Shown: positions 47,025 to 58,033 of the stretch, in pieces | Position numbering within the stretch: position 1 is the stretch's first letter | Layout of the letters: every line of letters starts with the position of its first letter | NCBI GenBank assembly: GCA_963580455.1 | Contig: OY756968.1 | Coordinates: 6,733,544-6,797,543, forward strand | Direction of reading: 5' to 3' | Source: Euonymus europaeus | Taxonomy: Eukaryota; Streptophyta; Magnoliopsida; Celastrales; Celastraceae | DNA: 64,000 nucleotides | Translations under genes and position numbers: made by a program | The notes under the pieces: generated by a model | Databases searched by the model: none | Seen by the model: only the letters and a program-made list of their open reading frames with translations | Told to the model about the DNA's origin: nothing

Positions 47025-50000
47025 CTCTACAAGCCAAGAAGCATGGACAAAACTTCATGGTTTATTTGCAAATAAATCCAGGTCTCGAATTGTGCAGCTC
47101 AAACATAAATTAGTCACCATTTTGAGAGCAAATCAAAAGATTGAAGAGTATCTCAACGAGATTAAGCAAATAGCGGATGAGCTTGCTTTAACTGGAAATC
47201 CAGTTGAAGAAGAAGACCTTGTCATTTTCATTTTGAATGGTCTAGGAGCTGAATACAAGGGCACTGTAAAATCTGTAAATGGGAGAGAAAATCCCATCTC
47301 ATATGAAGCTCGTAGAAGTCTACTACTCAGTCAAGAAGCATACCAACTTCGGCTAGAACAAAGCCAAGCTCAACTTATTGCCACTGCAAACTTTGGCCAG
47401 AAACAAACTTCTCAACAATCAAGGCCTTCTAGCAACTATCAACGGAATTAAAATCAAAAATCTCAAGGAAATTATAGGAATAATTCATCTCATCAACCAT
47501 CATTTTTTCAAAACTTTCAAAATCAGGCCAACAATGGAGGAAATCGGCAAAGAGGAAGAATATTTTGTCAAATTTGTGAAAAACCAGGTCATTCAGCCCG
47601 TACTTGCAGAAAACTTAAGGCCTATGTATCTGACTCTATGCCTCCTGCTGCAGCTCACTATGCATCTAGCTCACAAGGATCTACTAACTCAACATATCAA
47701 CCATGGACTGGCTCAACACCTCAATCCCAACCGTGGCTTGTAGACTCAGGTGCTACACATCATATGACTGCCGATCTTAGCCATCTCAACATTAACTCTG
47801 AATATGATGGCACAGATGCGGTCAAAATAGGAGATGGAACAGGTTTGAATGTCACACATACAGGCACATGTCACATACACACACCTAACAAAACATTCAC
47901 TCTTGCACATACTTTATGCGTTCCTCAAATTAAAAGAAACTTGTTGTCTGTTCACCAGTTTACTCGTACTAATAATGTGTTCTTAGAATTTCATCCTTCT
48001 TATTTTTTGGTTAAGGATTTGCAGTCGGGAGCATTGTTGGCTCAGGGTCCATGCATTGAAGGAGTCTATCAACTCACACCTCAGTATTCCAAATCTGCTT
48101 TGCTTGCACAAAAATCTAGTTTGGGTGTTTGGCACCAACGTTTGGGTCATCCCAATTCTGTGCTTTTATCTTATCTTTTGAAAAATGCAAATTTAAGTCG
48201 TGTAGTGTCATCTTCTTCTTTGTTTTGCAACTCTTGTGATATCAATAAAATTTACAAGTTTCCTTTTGGACAATCAACTGTTACTAGTATTGCCCTATTA
48301 CAATTTCTTTATTCGGATGTATAGGGACCAACCCCGGTAGCTTCTATTTTTGGTCATAAATATTATGTTATTTTTGTAGATCATTTTACTAGGTATACTT
48401 GGTTATTTCCATTATTTTGCAAATCTGATGTTTTGACTGTCTTTTTACAGTTTCAAAGGCTTGTTGAACGCCAATTTGATGCTAAGATAAAGACTCTATA
48501 CACTGACAATGGTGGAGAGTATGTTAAGCTTCAAGCTACATTAAACCAACTTGGTATATCTTGGCGCCAATCTCCACCATATACTCCTCAACATGTTGGA
48601 TTAGCTGAACGAAAACATCGTCATATTGTAGAAACTGGGAAAACCCTATTAGCTCATGCTCATCTTTCTCCTAAATTTTGGTCCTTTGCGTTTGAGACAG
48701 TCGTATATCTACTAAATAGACTTCCTCTCACTACCACAAAACCCTATTGTCCTTACCAGCTTTTATTCAAAACTTCACCTAACTATCACAAATTGCGTGT
48801 GTTTAGATGCCTATGCTATCCCTGGTTAAAACCTTATGCTCCCAACAAACTAGAACCCAAATATTCTCCTTGCATCTTTCTAGGATATTCTACCTCTCAA
48901 ATCTCGTTCAAATGTTATGAACCTAAATCTGGCAAAGTCTATCTATCACGTCATGTTCTTTTTCGTGAAAACATCTGTTCCGGTGTCCCTATCACCTCTT
49001 CTCAATCAACCTTTATTTATGACAACTCAGACCCTACCTTTGAAAACTCTTCCAACGGTACTTTACCTCCCATGTCTTTTTCTACACCAATTTCCTTTAG
49101 CCCATGTCCCACCTCTCCTTTATTACACTCTATTTCACCTGTACGTAGCTCTAATTCTTCTCCTTTTTCCACAAGTCCACAATCAATGCCTATTTTTTCC
49201 CCCTCTGACCCACCAAGTACTCATCTTTGTCCACCTCTGACCCCCAAGCACTACCTCTTTGTCCACAAGTCCTCATTCAACTACTTCTTTAAACCCATCT
49301 TACCCACTCTCTCCTCCTCCACCAAGAACACACTCCATGGTCACACGTTCCATGGGCAATATCTATAAACCTAAACATCTTCATCATAGTACCCTACACC
49401 CGGCTCCTACTACCTCTGAACCTCATACCATTTATCAAGCTCTTAAATCTCAAGAATGGCTTCAAGCTATGCAAGCCGAACTAGATGCTCTTCATCAACA
49501 CTCTACTTGGAAACTTGTGCCACCCGATCCTCATGCCAAACCCATCGATTCTAAGTGGGTGTTTCGCATTAAACGTAACCCTGACGGCACTATTCAACGC
49601 TACAAGGCCCGCCTTGTTGCACAAGGATTTCTTCAGCGTCCTGGGCTCGATTACAGTCAAACTTTTAGTCCTGTTATCAAAGCTGCCACTATTCGCCTGG
49701 TTCTCTCTTTGGCTGTTATGAATAACTGACCTTTAAAGCAACTCGATGTGAACAATGCGTTCCTACATGGCACACTCCATGAAACTATCTTAATGAAACA
49801 ACCTCCAGGTTTTATTGATCCTCAACATCCAAAGCATCTATGTTTGCTTCAAAAATCCATTTACGGACTTAAATCCCCAAGAGCTTGGTTTCATGCCTTA
49901 CGAGATGCTCTTCTTAAATTGGGTTTTCTAAACTCTAAAGTCGATACTTCTCTTTTTATTTACAATTCTGGCTCTACTACTGCTTATGTTTTAGTTTATG

Positions 50001-50284
50001 TAGATGATTTAATTCTTACTGGTACTCATTTGGATTTTATTCATTCTGTTACTACAGCCTTGGCTGCTAAATTTTCTCTTAAAGAATTAACTGACTTATC
50101 ATATTTTTTAGGGATTGAAGCTGTGCGTACTCCTGGTCAACTCTTCTTATGTCAACACAAATATATACGAGACTTGCTTGTTCGTGCAAACATGCTTGGG
50201 TCTAAGTCTGTTGATACTCCACTTCCTTCCTCATTTCATATATCTCAACACACTGGCACTACCCTTTCTGAGGAAGCTACCATT

Positions 50285-50416
50285 TATCGTCAATTAGTTG
50301 GCGGTCTTCAATATCTGTCTCTCACTCGACCTGAGATTAGCTATGCAGTTTATCGTCAATTAGTTGGCGGTCTTCAATATCTGTCTCTCACTCGACCTAA
50401 GATTAGCTATGCAGTT
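50285..50416 (+). repeat. 66-bp in-frame tandem duplication in copia pol
   Basis: Two copies (50285-50350 and 50351-50416) encode YRQLVGGLQYLSLTRP followed by E or K and ISYAV. They differ at one base (GAG versus AAG). The normal copia polyprotein has this block once, between reverse transcriptase and RNase H, so the copy added 22 residues without breaking the frame. Confidence 0.95.
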
Positions 50417-51027
50417 AATCGTCTGGCTCAATATTTGGCTCATCCAACCACTGCCCATTGGCATACCTTGAAGCGTCTTCTTCATTATCTCAAAGGAACC
50501 ATTCACCACGGTCTTCTATTTCATAGTGGTTCCAACTACACTCTTCGAGCCTATTCTGACGCAGACTGGGCTGGTAATCCTAATGATCGATCATCCATTA
50601 CTTCCTATATTATTTTCCTAGGCCCAAATCCCATCTCTTGGCGCTCCAAGAAACAACGCGCCATTGCTCGTTCTTCCACAGAGGCGGAGTATCGTTCCTT
50701 GGCCAGCACTGCCTGTGAAGTTGTATGGCTTACTCAACTTCTTCGTGAGCTGCGAGTTCCCCTTGTTCATCCTCCACTATTACTTTTTGATAACCTTGGT
50801 GCCACTCATCTTAGTCTCAATCCAGTGCTCCATTCCAAGATGAAACACATAGCTATTGATCTCCATTTCCTTCGTGATCTTGTTCAGAAGAAGGTTCTTC
50901 ATGTCAAACATCTCTCTACCACATTTCAACTAGCTGATATTCTCACTAAATCTCTTTCCAAACCGCGCTTTCTTCAATTACGTGCCAAGATCAAGTTGCA
51001 TGATGGCACCATGATCTTGCGAGGACA

Positions 51028-51251
51028 TATAGAACCCACTTGACCAACAGCTTCATTGACTAATTGTCCAAATAATACAAACTCATTTATTACTTGACAA
51101 GTCACTGTCAACATATGTCTCTTCATCTCACTGTATAGTTACCGTTACTTCAACGGTACCATTGTTGTGTATATATTTTGCTCTTGTATAGCTTCATGTA
51201 TTATTGAATGATAAAACTCTCAATTTAATCTTACAAGCTCAAACTCTTTTA
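51028..51251 (+). repeat. 3' LTR of the copia element
   Basis: The polyprotein stop TGA (51041-51043) lies 13 bases inside the LTR, so the last codons are encoded by the LTR start. Confidence 0.85.
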
Positions 51252-51829
51252 GGGACTGCTCAGTTTTTTTCATATTTCAAAGTTCTTCCTTGGTTTTGTG
51301 TGTGGGAGAGGGTGCAGACTGCAGAGGCATCTGTATAATTTATTTTCAATAACTTGATTTAATGCGACTTAATTACTTCTGCAGGATTACATCTATGAGG
51401 AGGAGCTGAATAACTTTGTTGAAAGTGGTGCACACTATAGTGCAGGAGCAGGTATGTTAGATTGATTTTTGACCTAGATTAGCTCATCAGTCACTTGTTC
51501 TGTTGTGAGTTGTGACTAGCTATCTTTCTCAATGGCCAAGTGCTTGAAAAGATGCAGCTATTTGAAAGTGGTATCTACCCAAAGCAAAAAAACTCAAGTG
51601 AGTTTATTGTGAACTAGACTAACTATTGCAAAATTGTCGCTTTCATATATTTACTTTAGGATTCCCTCCCCTCTTTATTCTTCATTTTTCTTATATATGT
51701 TGATACAACTGGCTTTTTGCCTTACCATTTGGTTCTCATTGATTTCAGGGATCTTTAGACAGCTCCAAGGCTGAGAGCATGGTGAAGAATCTGCAGACTA
51801 CAGGAAGATATCTCCGGGATGTATGGTAA

Positions 51830-52635
51830 TCTACTACTTGCTGTGTCGAGGGGGAGCATGTACAAAAAAAATTGCATTTATCACAGTATTGAGGCCAATT
51901 TATCGAGACTAAAGGAACTCGGTAAGCCTGCTTATGGTTGAAGTTTGATAGCCAATTTCTTGTGCCGCTAATTAAAGACTATAAAGTCAGATAAATTAGG
52001 TTTATTCCTCTTGGCAGGCATGTCAAGCAAATCCTAGTTATTTCTTGAAAAAGAACCTTGTGGATGGGTGTTAATTGGACTCCACAACATCCATTTTTAA
52101 AAGAACGCTATTGTGCACATTACATCTAAAAATATTTAAGAGTATCATATTAGTGTACAATTAGAAGATACATCATTCGAGTTTTTATCCAAAAATTTAG
52201 AATCGATAAACAACTCTCGTGTATAAGACTCATTACAATGAGCAAAGTCTGCTGTTTGTAAGAACTAGAATCGATAAACAACTCTCGTGTATAAGACTCA
52301 TTACAATGAGCAGAGTCTGCTGTTTCTAAGAACTCTCATGTTATGAAATCGATGAACAACTGTTTTCCAAGTCTTGACATGATTCCAATTTGTGGGTACC
52401 CTACATTTCGGGCATGGTGATATTTTGTTGTTAGTTGAAAGTGACCTTAAAAATGGGACAACTCTTGTGTGTTATCGATCGATGGGTGACAATTGAGAGC
52501 AACCACAAGATGGATGGGTTTATTAAAAAGTCTCTTGAGATTTGTTGGCTTTTAAGCCAAGGTATCGAAATACATATTTCTAGCTGCAACTACTAGGATT
52601 TGCCAACTCTAGAATTTAAAATGCGTTACTACTTA
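51830..52635. other. 3' flank of the P450 reductase remnant, with a 68-bp duplication
   Basis: The first part is probably the old 3' UTR. A 68-bp tandem duplication occupies 52199-52266 and 52267-52334 (AGAATCGATAAACAACTCTC units) with two mismatches. No coding signal was found. Confidence 0.55.
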
Positions 52636-53872
52636 TGTGTTAAATCTTGCAAGTGCACGAATCGATATAGTAGTATAACGAATGCAAGAACGAGGTCGAA
52701 TCCCATGAGGACAAACAACAATTCAACTAGAATCACTTAACTTAACAATTAAATTAATCTTGACAGACCTGGATTTCAAATAATAAGAGGGAATATTGGG
52801 ATAATGATTTCACCACACAATCAAACTATGAGTGCAATTATCAAATATACATATTTAATTCCAATTCAAAGGTTGATTCTTTTCTTAAATATGTTGGTTC
52901 GTTCAGTCGCGGTGCCAACACGTATCACTAACAAATGTTAATCATGTTCGATCGCAGTTGTTAACACAAGACTAATGACCCATTAAGTTCTAAAGAACTA
53001 TAACAACCAATTAATCATCTAATCCGTGATCTCGGATTCAACAATTAATTTCTTCAATCTCAATTCCACTAAGACATGTGAATTCGGATCTTTCCTTAGT
53101 CTTAACTAGGTTAATTCATAAGCATACTCAAATGGTGATCAAACATTTAAATACACAACAAACTTATAAGCATAGAGATTAAAGATAAGAACTATAAACT
53201 GAATTTGTATAACAATAACTATTAACTCCTAATCCTCAATATGAGTTACATCACAATCCCAATAGAAAAGTTTTAGTTACAAACCATGTTCAATAAAAAA
53301 AGAAATGATTTAATAAAATTAATGAATTAAAGTAGAAGGAGAAAAACCCCTTCAATGGATGGATGATCCTTTGACAACCTTCTTAAAGAATCCAGAAGAA
53401 GAAAAACCAAAAGCTCCTCCTTTCCTCTTTGCGTTTTTTCACTCTAACATCTCTCAGTCTCCTCTTGGAATGGTGGCCACAACCTATAAAAATAATATCT
53501 CATTTAACTTTTCACTTGCTTTCCATAAATATCTATAACTTACTACCTTTAGTAAGTTGCAGACATTTAAAATTATAGATATTTATTATTTTGGCTCAAT
53601 AATGCTCGAGCGATCTCAGGTGATCGAGCGTGTCATCAGTGAGAAATTCCCTAGTTTGTAATGACAGTTTTAGCACGCTAAAGCGTACTCCAACGCTCCA
53701 GCGCTTCTTCTGCATCAAAATCCCATTTCCATTGATTTTATAACACTTGGAGCATATTCCTTGAAATTGAAAATACCAAGGATTCTCATAGACGATAACA
53801 TATGAAAATTAAAGCATTAAAGTGAGTAATAAATGGATAGATCAACTACCAATAACATCAACCACGCACACA
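52636..53872 (-). mobile_element. Solo-LTR-like gypsy remnant
   Basis: Read on the minus strand it starts TGTGTGCGTGGTTG and ends GTGCACTTGCAAGATTTAACACA. Near the end it has GTCCTCATGGGATTCGACCTC, an Athila/Tat-type LTR 3' signature similar to the one at 46940-47010. Length is about 1.24 kb and there is no coding sequence. The flanking pentamers are ACTTA and TAAGT, which are inverse rather than direct copies, so there is no target duplication with these limits, and the true ends may differ. Confidence 0.55.
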
Positions 53873-54145
53873 TAAGTAAAAGAGCTATATTCACAGTTCA
53901 GAAAATAAAATAAAATAAAAAGGTCAGACAGAAAAAGAACAGCTCAGATTTCAGACGATCAACAGAATATCCAATTGATTTTGCCTTCTTTCCAAGGCCT
54001 CAGCAATGACATGGGCAGTACATGCGAGTTAAACAGTCATACAGCTCTACCGAAACCATAATATATCATTCTTCAGCTAACGAACTATTTAATAACAACC
54101 AAGTGTTCTATATGACACTTCACTGAATAGTTGAAAGTGCAGTTT
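53873..54145 (-). other. Probable 3' UTR of the SmF gene
   Basis: Sequence following the SmF stop codon; no other feature seen. Confidence 0.5.
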
Positions 54146-56499
54146 CTAGTCCTGGGCGGCATCTTCTATCTCCTCATCTTCTGGGACCCCACGAAGATAA
54201 AGAACATTATTGCATCTGCGGAGAGAAGACACCAAAAATATAGAGTTAATCTTAATCTTAATACAAAAGGAACCGATGAACCTATATATATATAACTGGA
54301 ATTCTAAAATGAAAATGCAGTCATGAGTGTCATTAGCAGTGACACATGGATAAATGACACGTCAAACTAAAACTCTTGAAACGGTAAGTTCCCCATATCA
54401 GAGAAATCCATTTACAACCACAAATTGAGTATCTCATCTGCACACAAAACACGCAGCACACACTTTCTAAAATAACAGACACAAGACACAGAGCAAAAGG
54501 TGACCGTCAAAACTCGAAACTATTACCATCTTAAACCCATAAGACTTTAGTTGCAGAATGTTTTCATTGAATCCTATTTCATTTTCGGATTGTGTTTTCT
54601 AGTATATATATGCAATCAGAAAGAAAGACCAAGCTGATTAGGCTACCATGTTTTCAGGCTATTTTATGCAACAGAAAATGAGACATCAAAAAATGTTAAA
54701 GGCCAACAGAAAGCAGCAAATCAGATGAAAATGGGCAACAGAATTGAAATACCAAGTTGTTTTGCAACTATTCACTTACTCCAAAAATGGAACGTTATTC
54801 TCTTACTTATATGAAGATTTATCTCTATCCACAGTTTACTATTAATGATAAAAGAACTTTAACTACTGAAACATATTAAGATTCCCGAGGAATACGAAAT
54901 CAGAGAATGTTACCTGCACAACATCATAGTATAAATAAACCAAACAAATGAAAATTGATCACTTTCTCGGAAACATTTTCCTTCCAATAATATCCTACAT
55001 TTGGCGGTTGGTATAAGAGTCCAAAAAAAAGTTTAAATTTCAGGAACTCTCCTTGATGAAATCTTTAGGCACTTTCCTCGAAAGAACAAAAAAAAATAGC
55101 TTTATCCCTTAGGGAAAAGATTGATTAACATCATCACGAGCACACAAACAAGTAAACAAGAAAAGACCGTTTGAATGCTATAGACACAAACAAGGTTCAA
55201 AGAAAGTTTCCAATCAGAACAACTGTGTTGTTACACCAATAATATACTAAATAAATTTCAACACAGCATAAGTGATGCATATTATCACTATCAGTATTGG
55301 TGCACAAAGAGAGACAGTGAGTACAATGCAATAATATTTAAGAGAGGGTGGCTAAGTTTATATTTATTGGAAATTTGCTGAAGAGAAGAGACCAAAATTC
55401 ATCTCTGTCATCCTTCATGTTTCATTGTTGGAAAAACAGTGGCAAATATAGGAAAACAAAGCAGCAGTTTTTATGATCCCGTACAATAAAAATCAGACAC
55501 TTACGTTTCCCTGCCATCCCAAAGATAAAGGAAATGCAAAAAAATCACACAATATATATACAAAGCACCACATGATTAATGAACACCCATGCCGTGAAAT
55601 CAGAGGTTTTTCATACTATTTCATGATAAGATATATAAGTTTAAAATTGTAAACAACTTCAATAATTGGTTAAAGTTACCTGATCAAAATCTCTCCTAGA
55701 TTTCCAGTGAACTGCCCATCAACATATTCTTCAGCATTTCCCAACTGCAAATAATTCAGAAAAATTACCATCCAGGAATGAGCTTAGATGAAGTTGTCCA
55801 ATGCAAGTCACGATCCATGCTTGTGTATCATATAAAGATTGAATAAGAAGTAAACCAAGTAACAAACTACATAGTTAAAGCTCCCAGAGATCCCAAATAA
55901 TGGCTCACAAATGTGAAATGCGCTAAACAAGATATGCAGCATAAAAGACATAAATATTTATTTTATTTTTCTAGATCATAGAAGATAAGAAGCTAATTTA
56001 AATGCAATCAAATCCACATAAAGTTACACAATGTTGAATTGAAGGCCGCACCTGTAAATTCATGTATGAATCTACGGACCCAAGAAAACCTGAGAAAGAA
56101 AAGTTCAAATTAGCAACACCCATGAATTTAAAGAAAACGATTATAAAAATAAAAGCAAAATTCATACAAAAAGGAAAACTTCAAAGCTGAATAAAATAAA
56201 ATACCTTTGTATTCCATTCCCCACTTGAGTTTGACAATAACAGTCTTTCCAGTCAAGTCGTTCAAAAAGGGCTTGGGGTTAACTGGTATTGTCTGCAGGA
56301 TTCACATAAACGGCATTAGAATGCAACCAGATCTATGTTCATAAAAAAAAGACCAAAAAATCAATTTAGAGCAAATAAAAATCCTCCGTCTAACAATCAG
56401 GAAGGGTAAAGAATAAACTGCAGGGTCTCAAAATCATAAATGAATACAATATTCGAAGTAAATCACATAAGTGTAACAGAAATTAGCACTTACAGCCAT
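54146..56499 (-). CDS. SmF: Small nuclear ribonucleoprotein F (SmF)
   Basis: Five coding exons on the minus strand: 56499-56494 (ATGGCT), 56292-56205, 56089-56052, 55744-55680 and 54215-54146 (TAG). Together they encode 88 residues, the usual length of plant SmF. The protein starts [20 protein letters not shown]. The Sm1 motif spans about residues 15-47 ([26 protein letters not shown]), and the Sm2 motif is [12 protein letters not shown] near residues 66-77. The acidic tail is [12 protein letters not shown]. SmF is one of seven Sm proteins forming the ring on U1, U2, U4 and U5 snRNAs in the spliceosome. All splice sites are GT/AG and phases agree, with no disabling change, so the gene looks functional. 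The fourth intron (54216-55679) is long at 1.46 kb and holds no recognisable insertion. Confidence 0.97.
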
Positions 56500-56715
56500 T
56501 GAAGACGAGACAGGGAAGTTCGATATTGGGGGGCAGCAGGTGTTGCTTCGCTTCTCTCCGCTGCTAGGGCTTCAAGGGCAATGACAGAGAACTAAGATTC
56601 TGAGAACATACGGGTTGACAATGTTCGAAAAAGAGGTTGGGGCTGGGCTTTTGTATCATTAGTTATCTTATCTACGGAAGATTCAAGCCCATTAAAATTG
56701 AAAGCCCATTAATCC
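56500..56715 (-). promoter_or_regulatory. SmF leader and promoter with site II motifs
   Basis: On the minus strand the sequence AAGCCCTAGC (about 56562-56573) resembles the telo-box context of plant housekeeping genes, and AAAAGCCCAGCCCC (about 56640-56653) is a site II element. Two further AGCCCATTA-type words lie at 56696-56711 (plus-strand reading). Such elements are common in genes for ribosomal and RNA-processing proteins. There is no clear TATA box. Confidence 0.5.
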
Positions 56716-57600
56716 TCCTCAACAGACATCAGAAATAAAAATTAAAAAATATAACAAAATTATTGAGGAATGCTACATCCACAAAAGATATTACCCCATT
56801 TTATCCAAAAATTTATTTGACATGTGTTTTAGTTATTGATTTTAAATATCATAAAGAATCTACTTGACTTCGAATACTTCATATTAGTTGGGAGTCACTT
56901 TTGGGAGTCTCAAGAATTATGTAAAACTAGTGTCTAACAGTTAAATTATTACCTCTTCATATATTGTGAGGCATTACCATGGTAAATTAATATTTTTTCC
57001 CTGAATCTCAAGTAGCTCAGTTGATAAGTTGGATCGTATGTTTTATCAAACCTAAATTTGAACCCACCCTACTTGAAAAAAAAATATTTCCAGCATAAAT
57101 CAATAAACATTTGCCATTCAATTTTTTGATAGTTATAAACAGTCATGCCGGATATATGTCTAAAAATTCAATCAAAATAGTTTGAAAAATATGGGTTTCA
57201 ATTTGCAAATGGCATGACCAAAAGCACCTCATCTTTAGTTTTTTACCTTTTTTAGGAAGTTAATTATACTGCATATATTTAAAAGTGATCTTTGACATAT
57301 ATATTAACAATAATTTACAAATATGTCCGATCAAAATAATAATATTACATGGTCACAAATAAAATGTGTAATTTCAATTTATTTGATTTAAAATTAAATT
57401 AAGGGACCTACATAAATATTTGTTTTGGTTTTGAATAAAAAAAGGGGGAAAAATAAGGAACAATTTTTTCCCTCAATTTATAGCTGAGCTTGTAGACAGA
57501 ACACGTCAAAAGTGACGCTAATCATTGTGCCCCGTTCCATATCCTATTTTTTATCGGGATATTGAAATTTTGGTAATCTTGATAAAATTAGTGGTTTTTT
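56716..57600. other. Intergenic; possible SINE head
   Basis: AT-rich. At 57010-57070 a sequence with an A-box match (TAGCTCAGTTG) and, about 45 bases on, a weak B-box match (TTTGAACCC) is followed by a short A-run. It may be a tRNA-derived SINE fragment. Nothing else was found. Confidence 0.3.
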
Positions 57601-57648
57601 GTGGGGTTAATTATAACGTATACAATGGAATATTACAATGGAATAACG

Positions 57649-57918
57649 TATGAGATATTTCATTGTAATAATACAATGGAATAACAGATTCTAGTACAGT
57701 GGAATACGTATTATTACAATGGAATACGTTATTCCATTGTAATAAAATCTGTTATTCCATTGTGATAATACAATGGAATAAAATATGAGATATTTCATTG
57801 TAATAATACAATGGAATAACAGATTCTAGTACAGTGGAATACGTATTATTACAATGGAATACGTTATTCCATTGTAATAAAATCTGTTATTCCATTGTAA
57901 TAATACAATGGAATAAAA
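57649..57918. repeat. 135-bp tandem repeat built of palindromes
   Basis: Two copies (57649-57783 and 57784-57918) are almost identical. Each contains several ATTACAATGGAATA and TATTCCATTGTAAT words, including a 16-bp perfect inverted pair around CGT (TTATTACAATGGAATA/CGT/TATTCCATTGTAATAA, at about 57711-57745). More single words flank the array on the left (57620-57648). No terminal structure of a transposon was identified. Confidence 0.9.
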
Positions 57919-58033
57919 TATGGGATCCCATGAGATACAACCCCATGGGATATATATCATTTTCCATTATACTTTATAGCACCAAAAAATATGAGCTTTA
58001 TACTTTAGTCACCGTATGATTTCTTATTACAAA

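Larger units (their letters stand above)
45296..51043 (+). pseudogene. Copia gag-pol polyprotein, disabled
   Basis: Gag begins near 45300, is cut after LRDVS by the solo LTR and resumes at 47030 with TSQEAWTKLHGLFANKS. The zinc knuckle is CQICEKPGHSARTC (about 47569). Protease has WLVDSGATHHMT (about 47734). The integrase zinc-binding part is WHQRLGHPN ... CNSC; its core has TDNGGEY (about 48502-48522). Reverse transcriptase has [22 protein letters not shown] and YVDDLILTG (about 49999). RNase H has AYSDADWAG (about 50551) and SSTEAEYRSL, and the C-terminus has LADILTKSL. Disabling changes are TAG in place of the DVWGP tryptophan codon (about 48322), TGA in place of the tryptophan before PLKQLDV (about 49729), and frame changes near 45530, 47450 and 49270. 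An in-frame 66-bp duplication is at 50285-50416. Confidence 0.9.
45072..51251 (+). mobile_element. Ty1/copia retrotransposon, nearly complete, nested
   Basis: Two 224-bp LTRs (45072-45295 and 51028-51251) differ at only two visible positions, so insertion was recent. The ends are TATAGAACCC and CTCTTTTA rather than canonical TG...CA. The primer-binding site TGGTATCGAAGC begins at 45296. Coding order is gag, protease, integrase, reverse transcriptase, RNase H, the copia order. Flanks TAGAC and GGGAC only partly agree as a target duplication. It interrupts the P450 reductase exon just after GCRNRR, and is itself interrupted by a solo LTR at 45667-47024. Confidence 0.88.
44811..51829 (+). pseudogene. 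CPR: NADPH-cytochrome P450 reductase, broken 3' part
   Basis: Exons visible: 44811-44900 ([16 protein letters not shown], then [14 protein letters not shown]); 44997-45071 (ERLALKESG, then [12 protein letters not shown] after a one-base frame loss); 51385-51451 (DYIYEEELNNFVESGA); 51749-51829 (GSLDSSKAESMVKNLQ ... YLRDVW, TAA). These are the NADPH-binding domain and the conserved C-terminal tryptophan of the ER-bound flavoprotein that feeds electrons to P450s. Intron borders are normal (CTACAG/GTTTTAG, CCTTCAG/GAAAG, GAGCAG/GTATG, TTTCAG/GGATC). Breaks: the one-base loss near 45025; a copia insertion at 45072; and an exon fusion at 51429-51432, where sequence jumps from ESGA to the exon ending HTIVQEQ and so loses the segment with the YVCGDA motif. 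The FMN and FAD domains are not in the window. Confidence 0.9.

Noticed and set aside
48917..49240. 107-codon frame overlapping copia pol
   Set aside because: It is a shadow frame of the integrase to reverse-transcriptase linker.
42707..51829. Retrotransposon capture of a P450 reductase gene by the Tat-like element
   Set aside because: The reductase part keeps its introns and no 3' LTR follows, so deletion or rearrangement is simpler than capture.
52631..53877. Perfect 10-bp inverted ends ACTTATGTGT/ACACATAAGT as a DNA transposon
   Set aside because: The interior carries an LTR-type 3' signature, and no direct target duplication lies outside the inverted ends; the inverse pentamers may be chance.
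57010..57070. tRNA gene
   Set aside because: Only an A-box match and a weak B box are present; a cloverleaf cannot be formed with paired acceptor ends.
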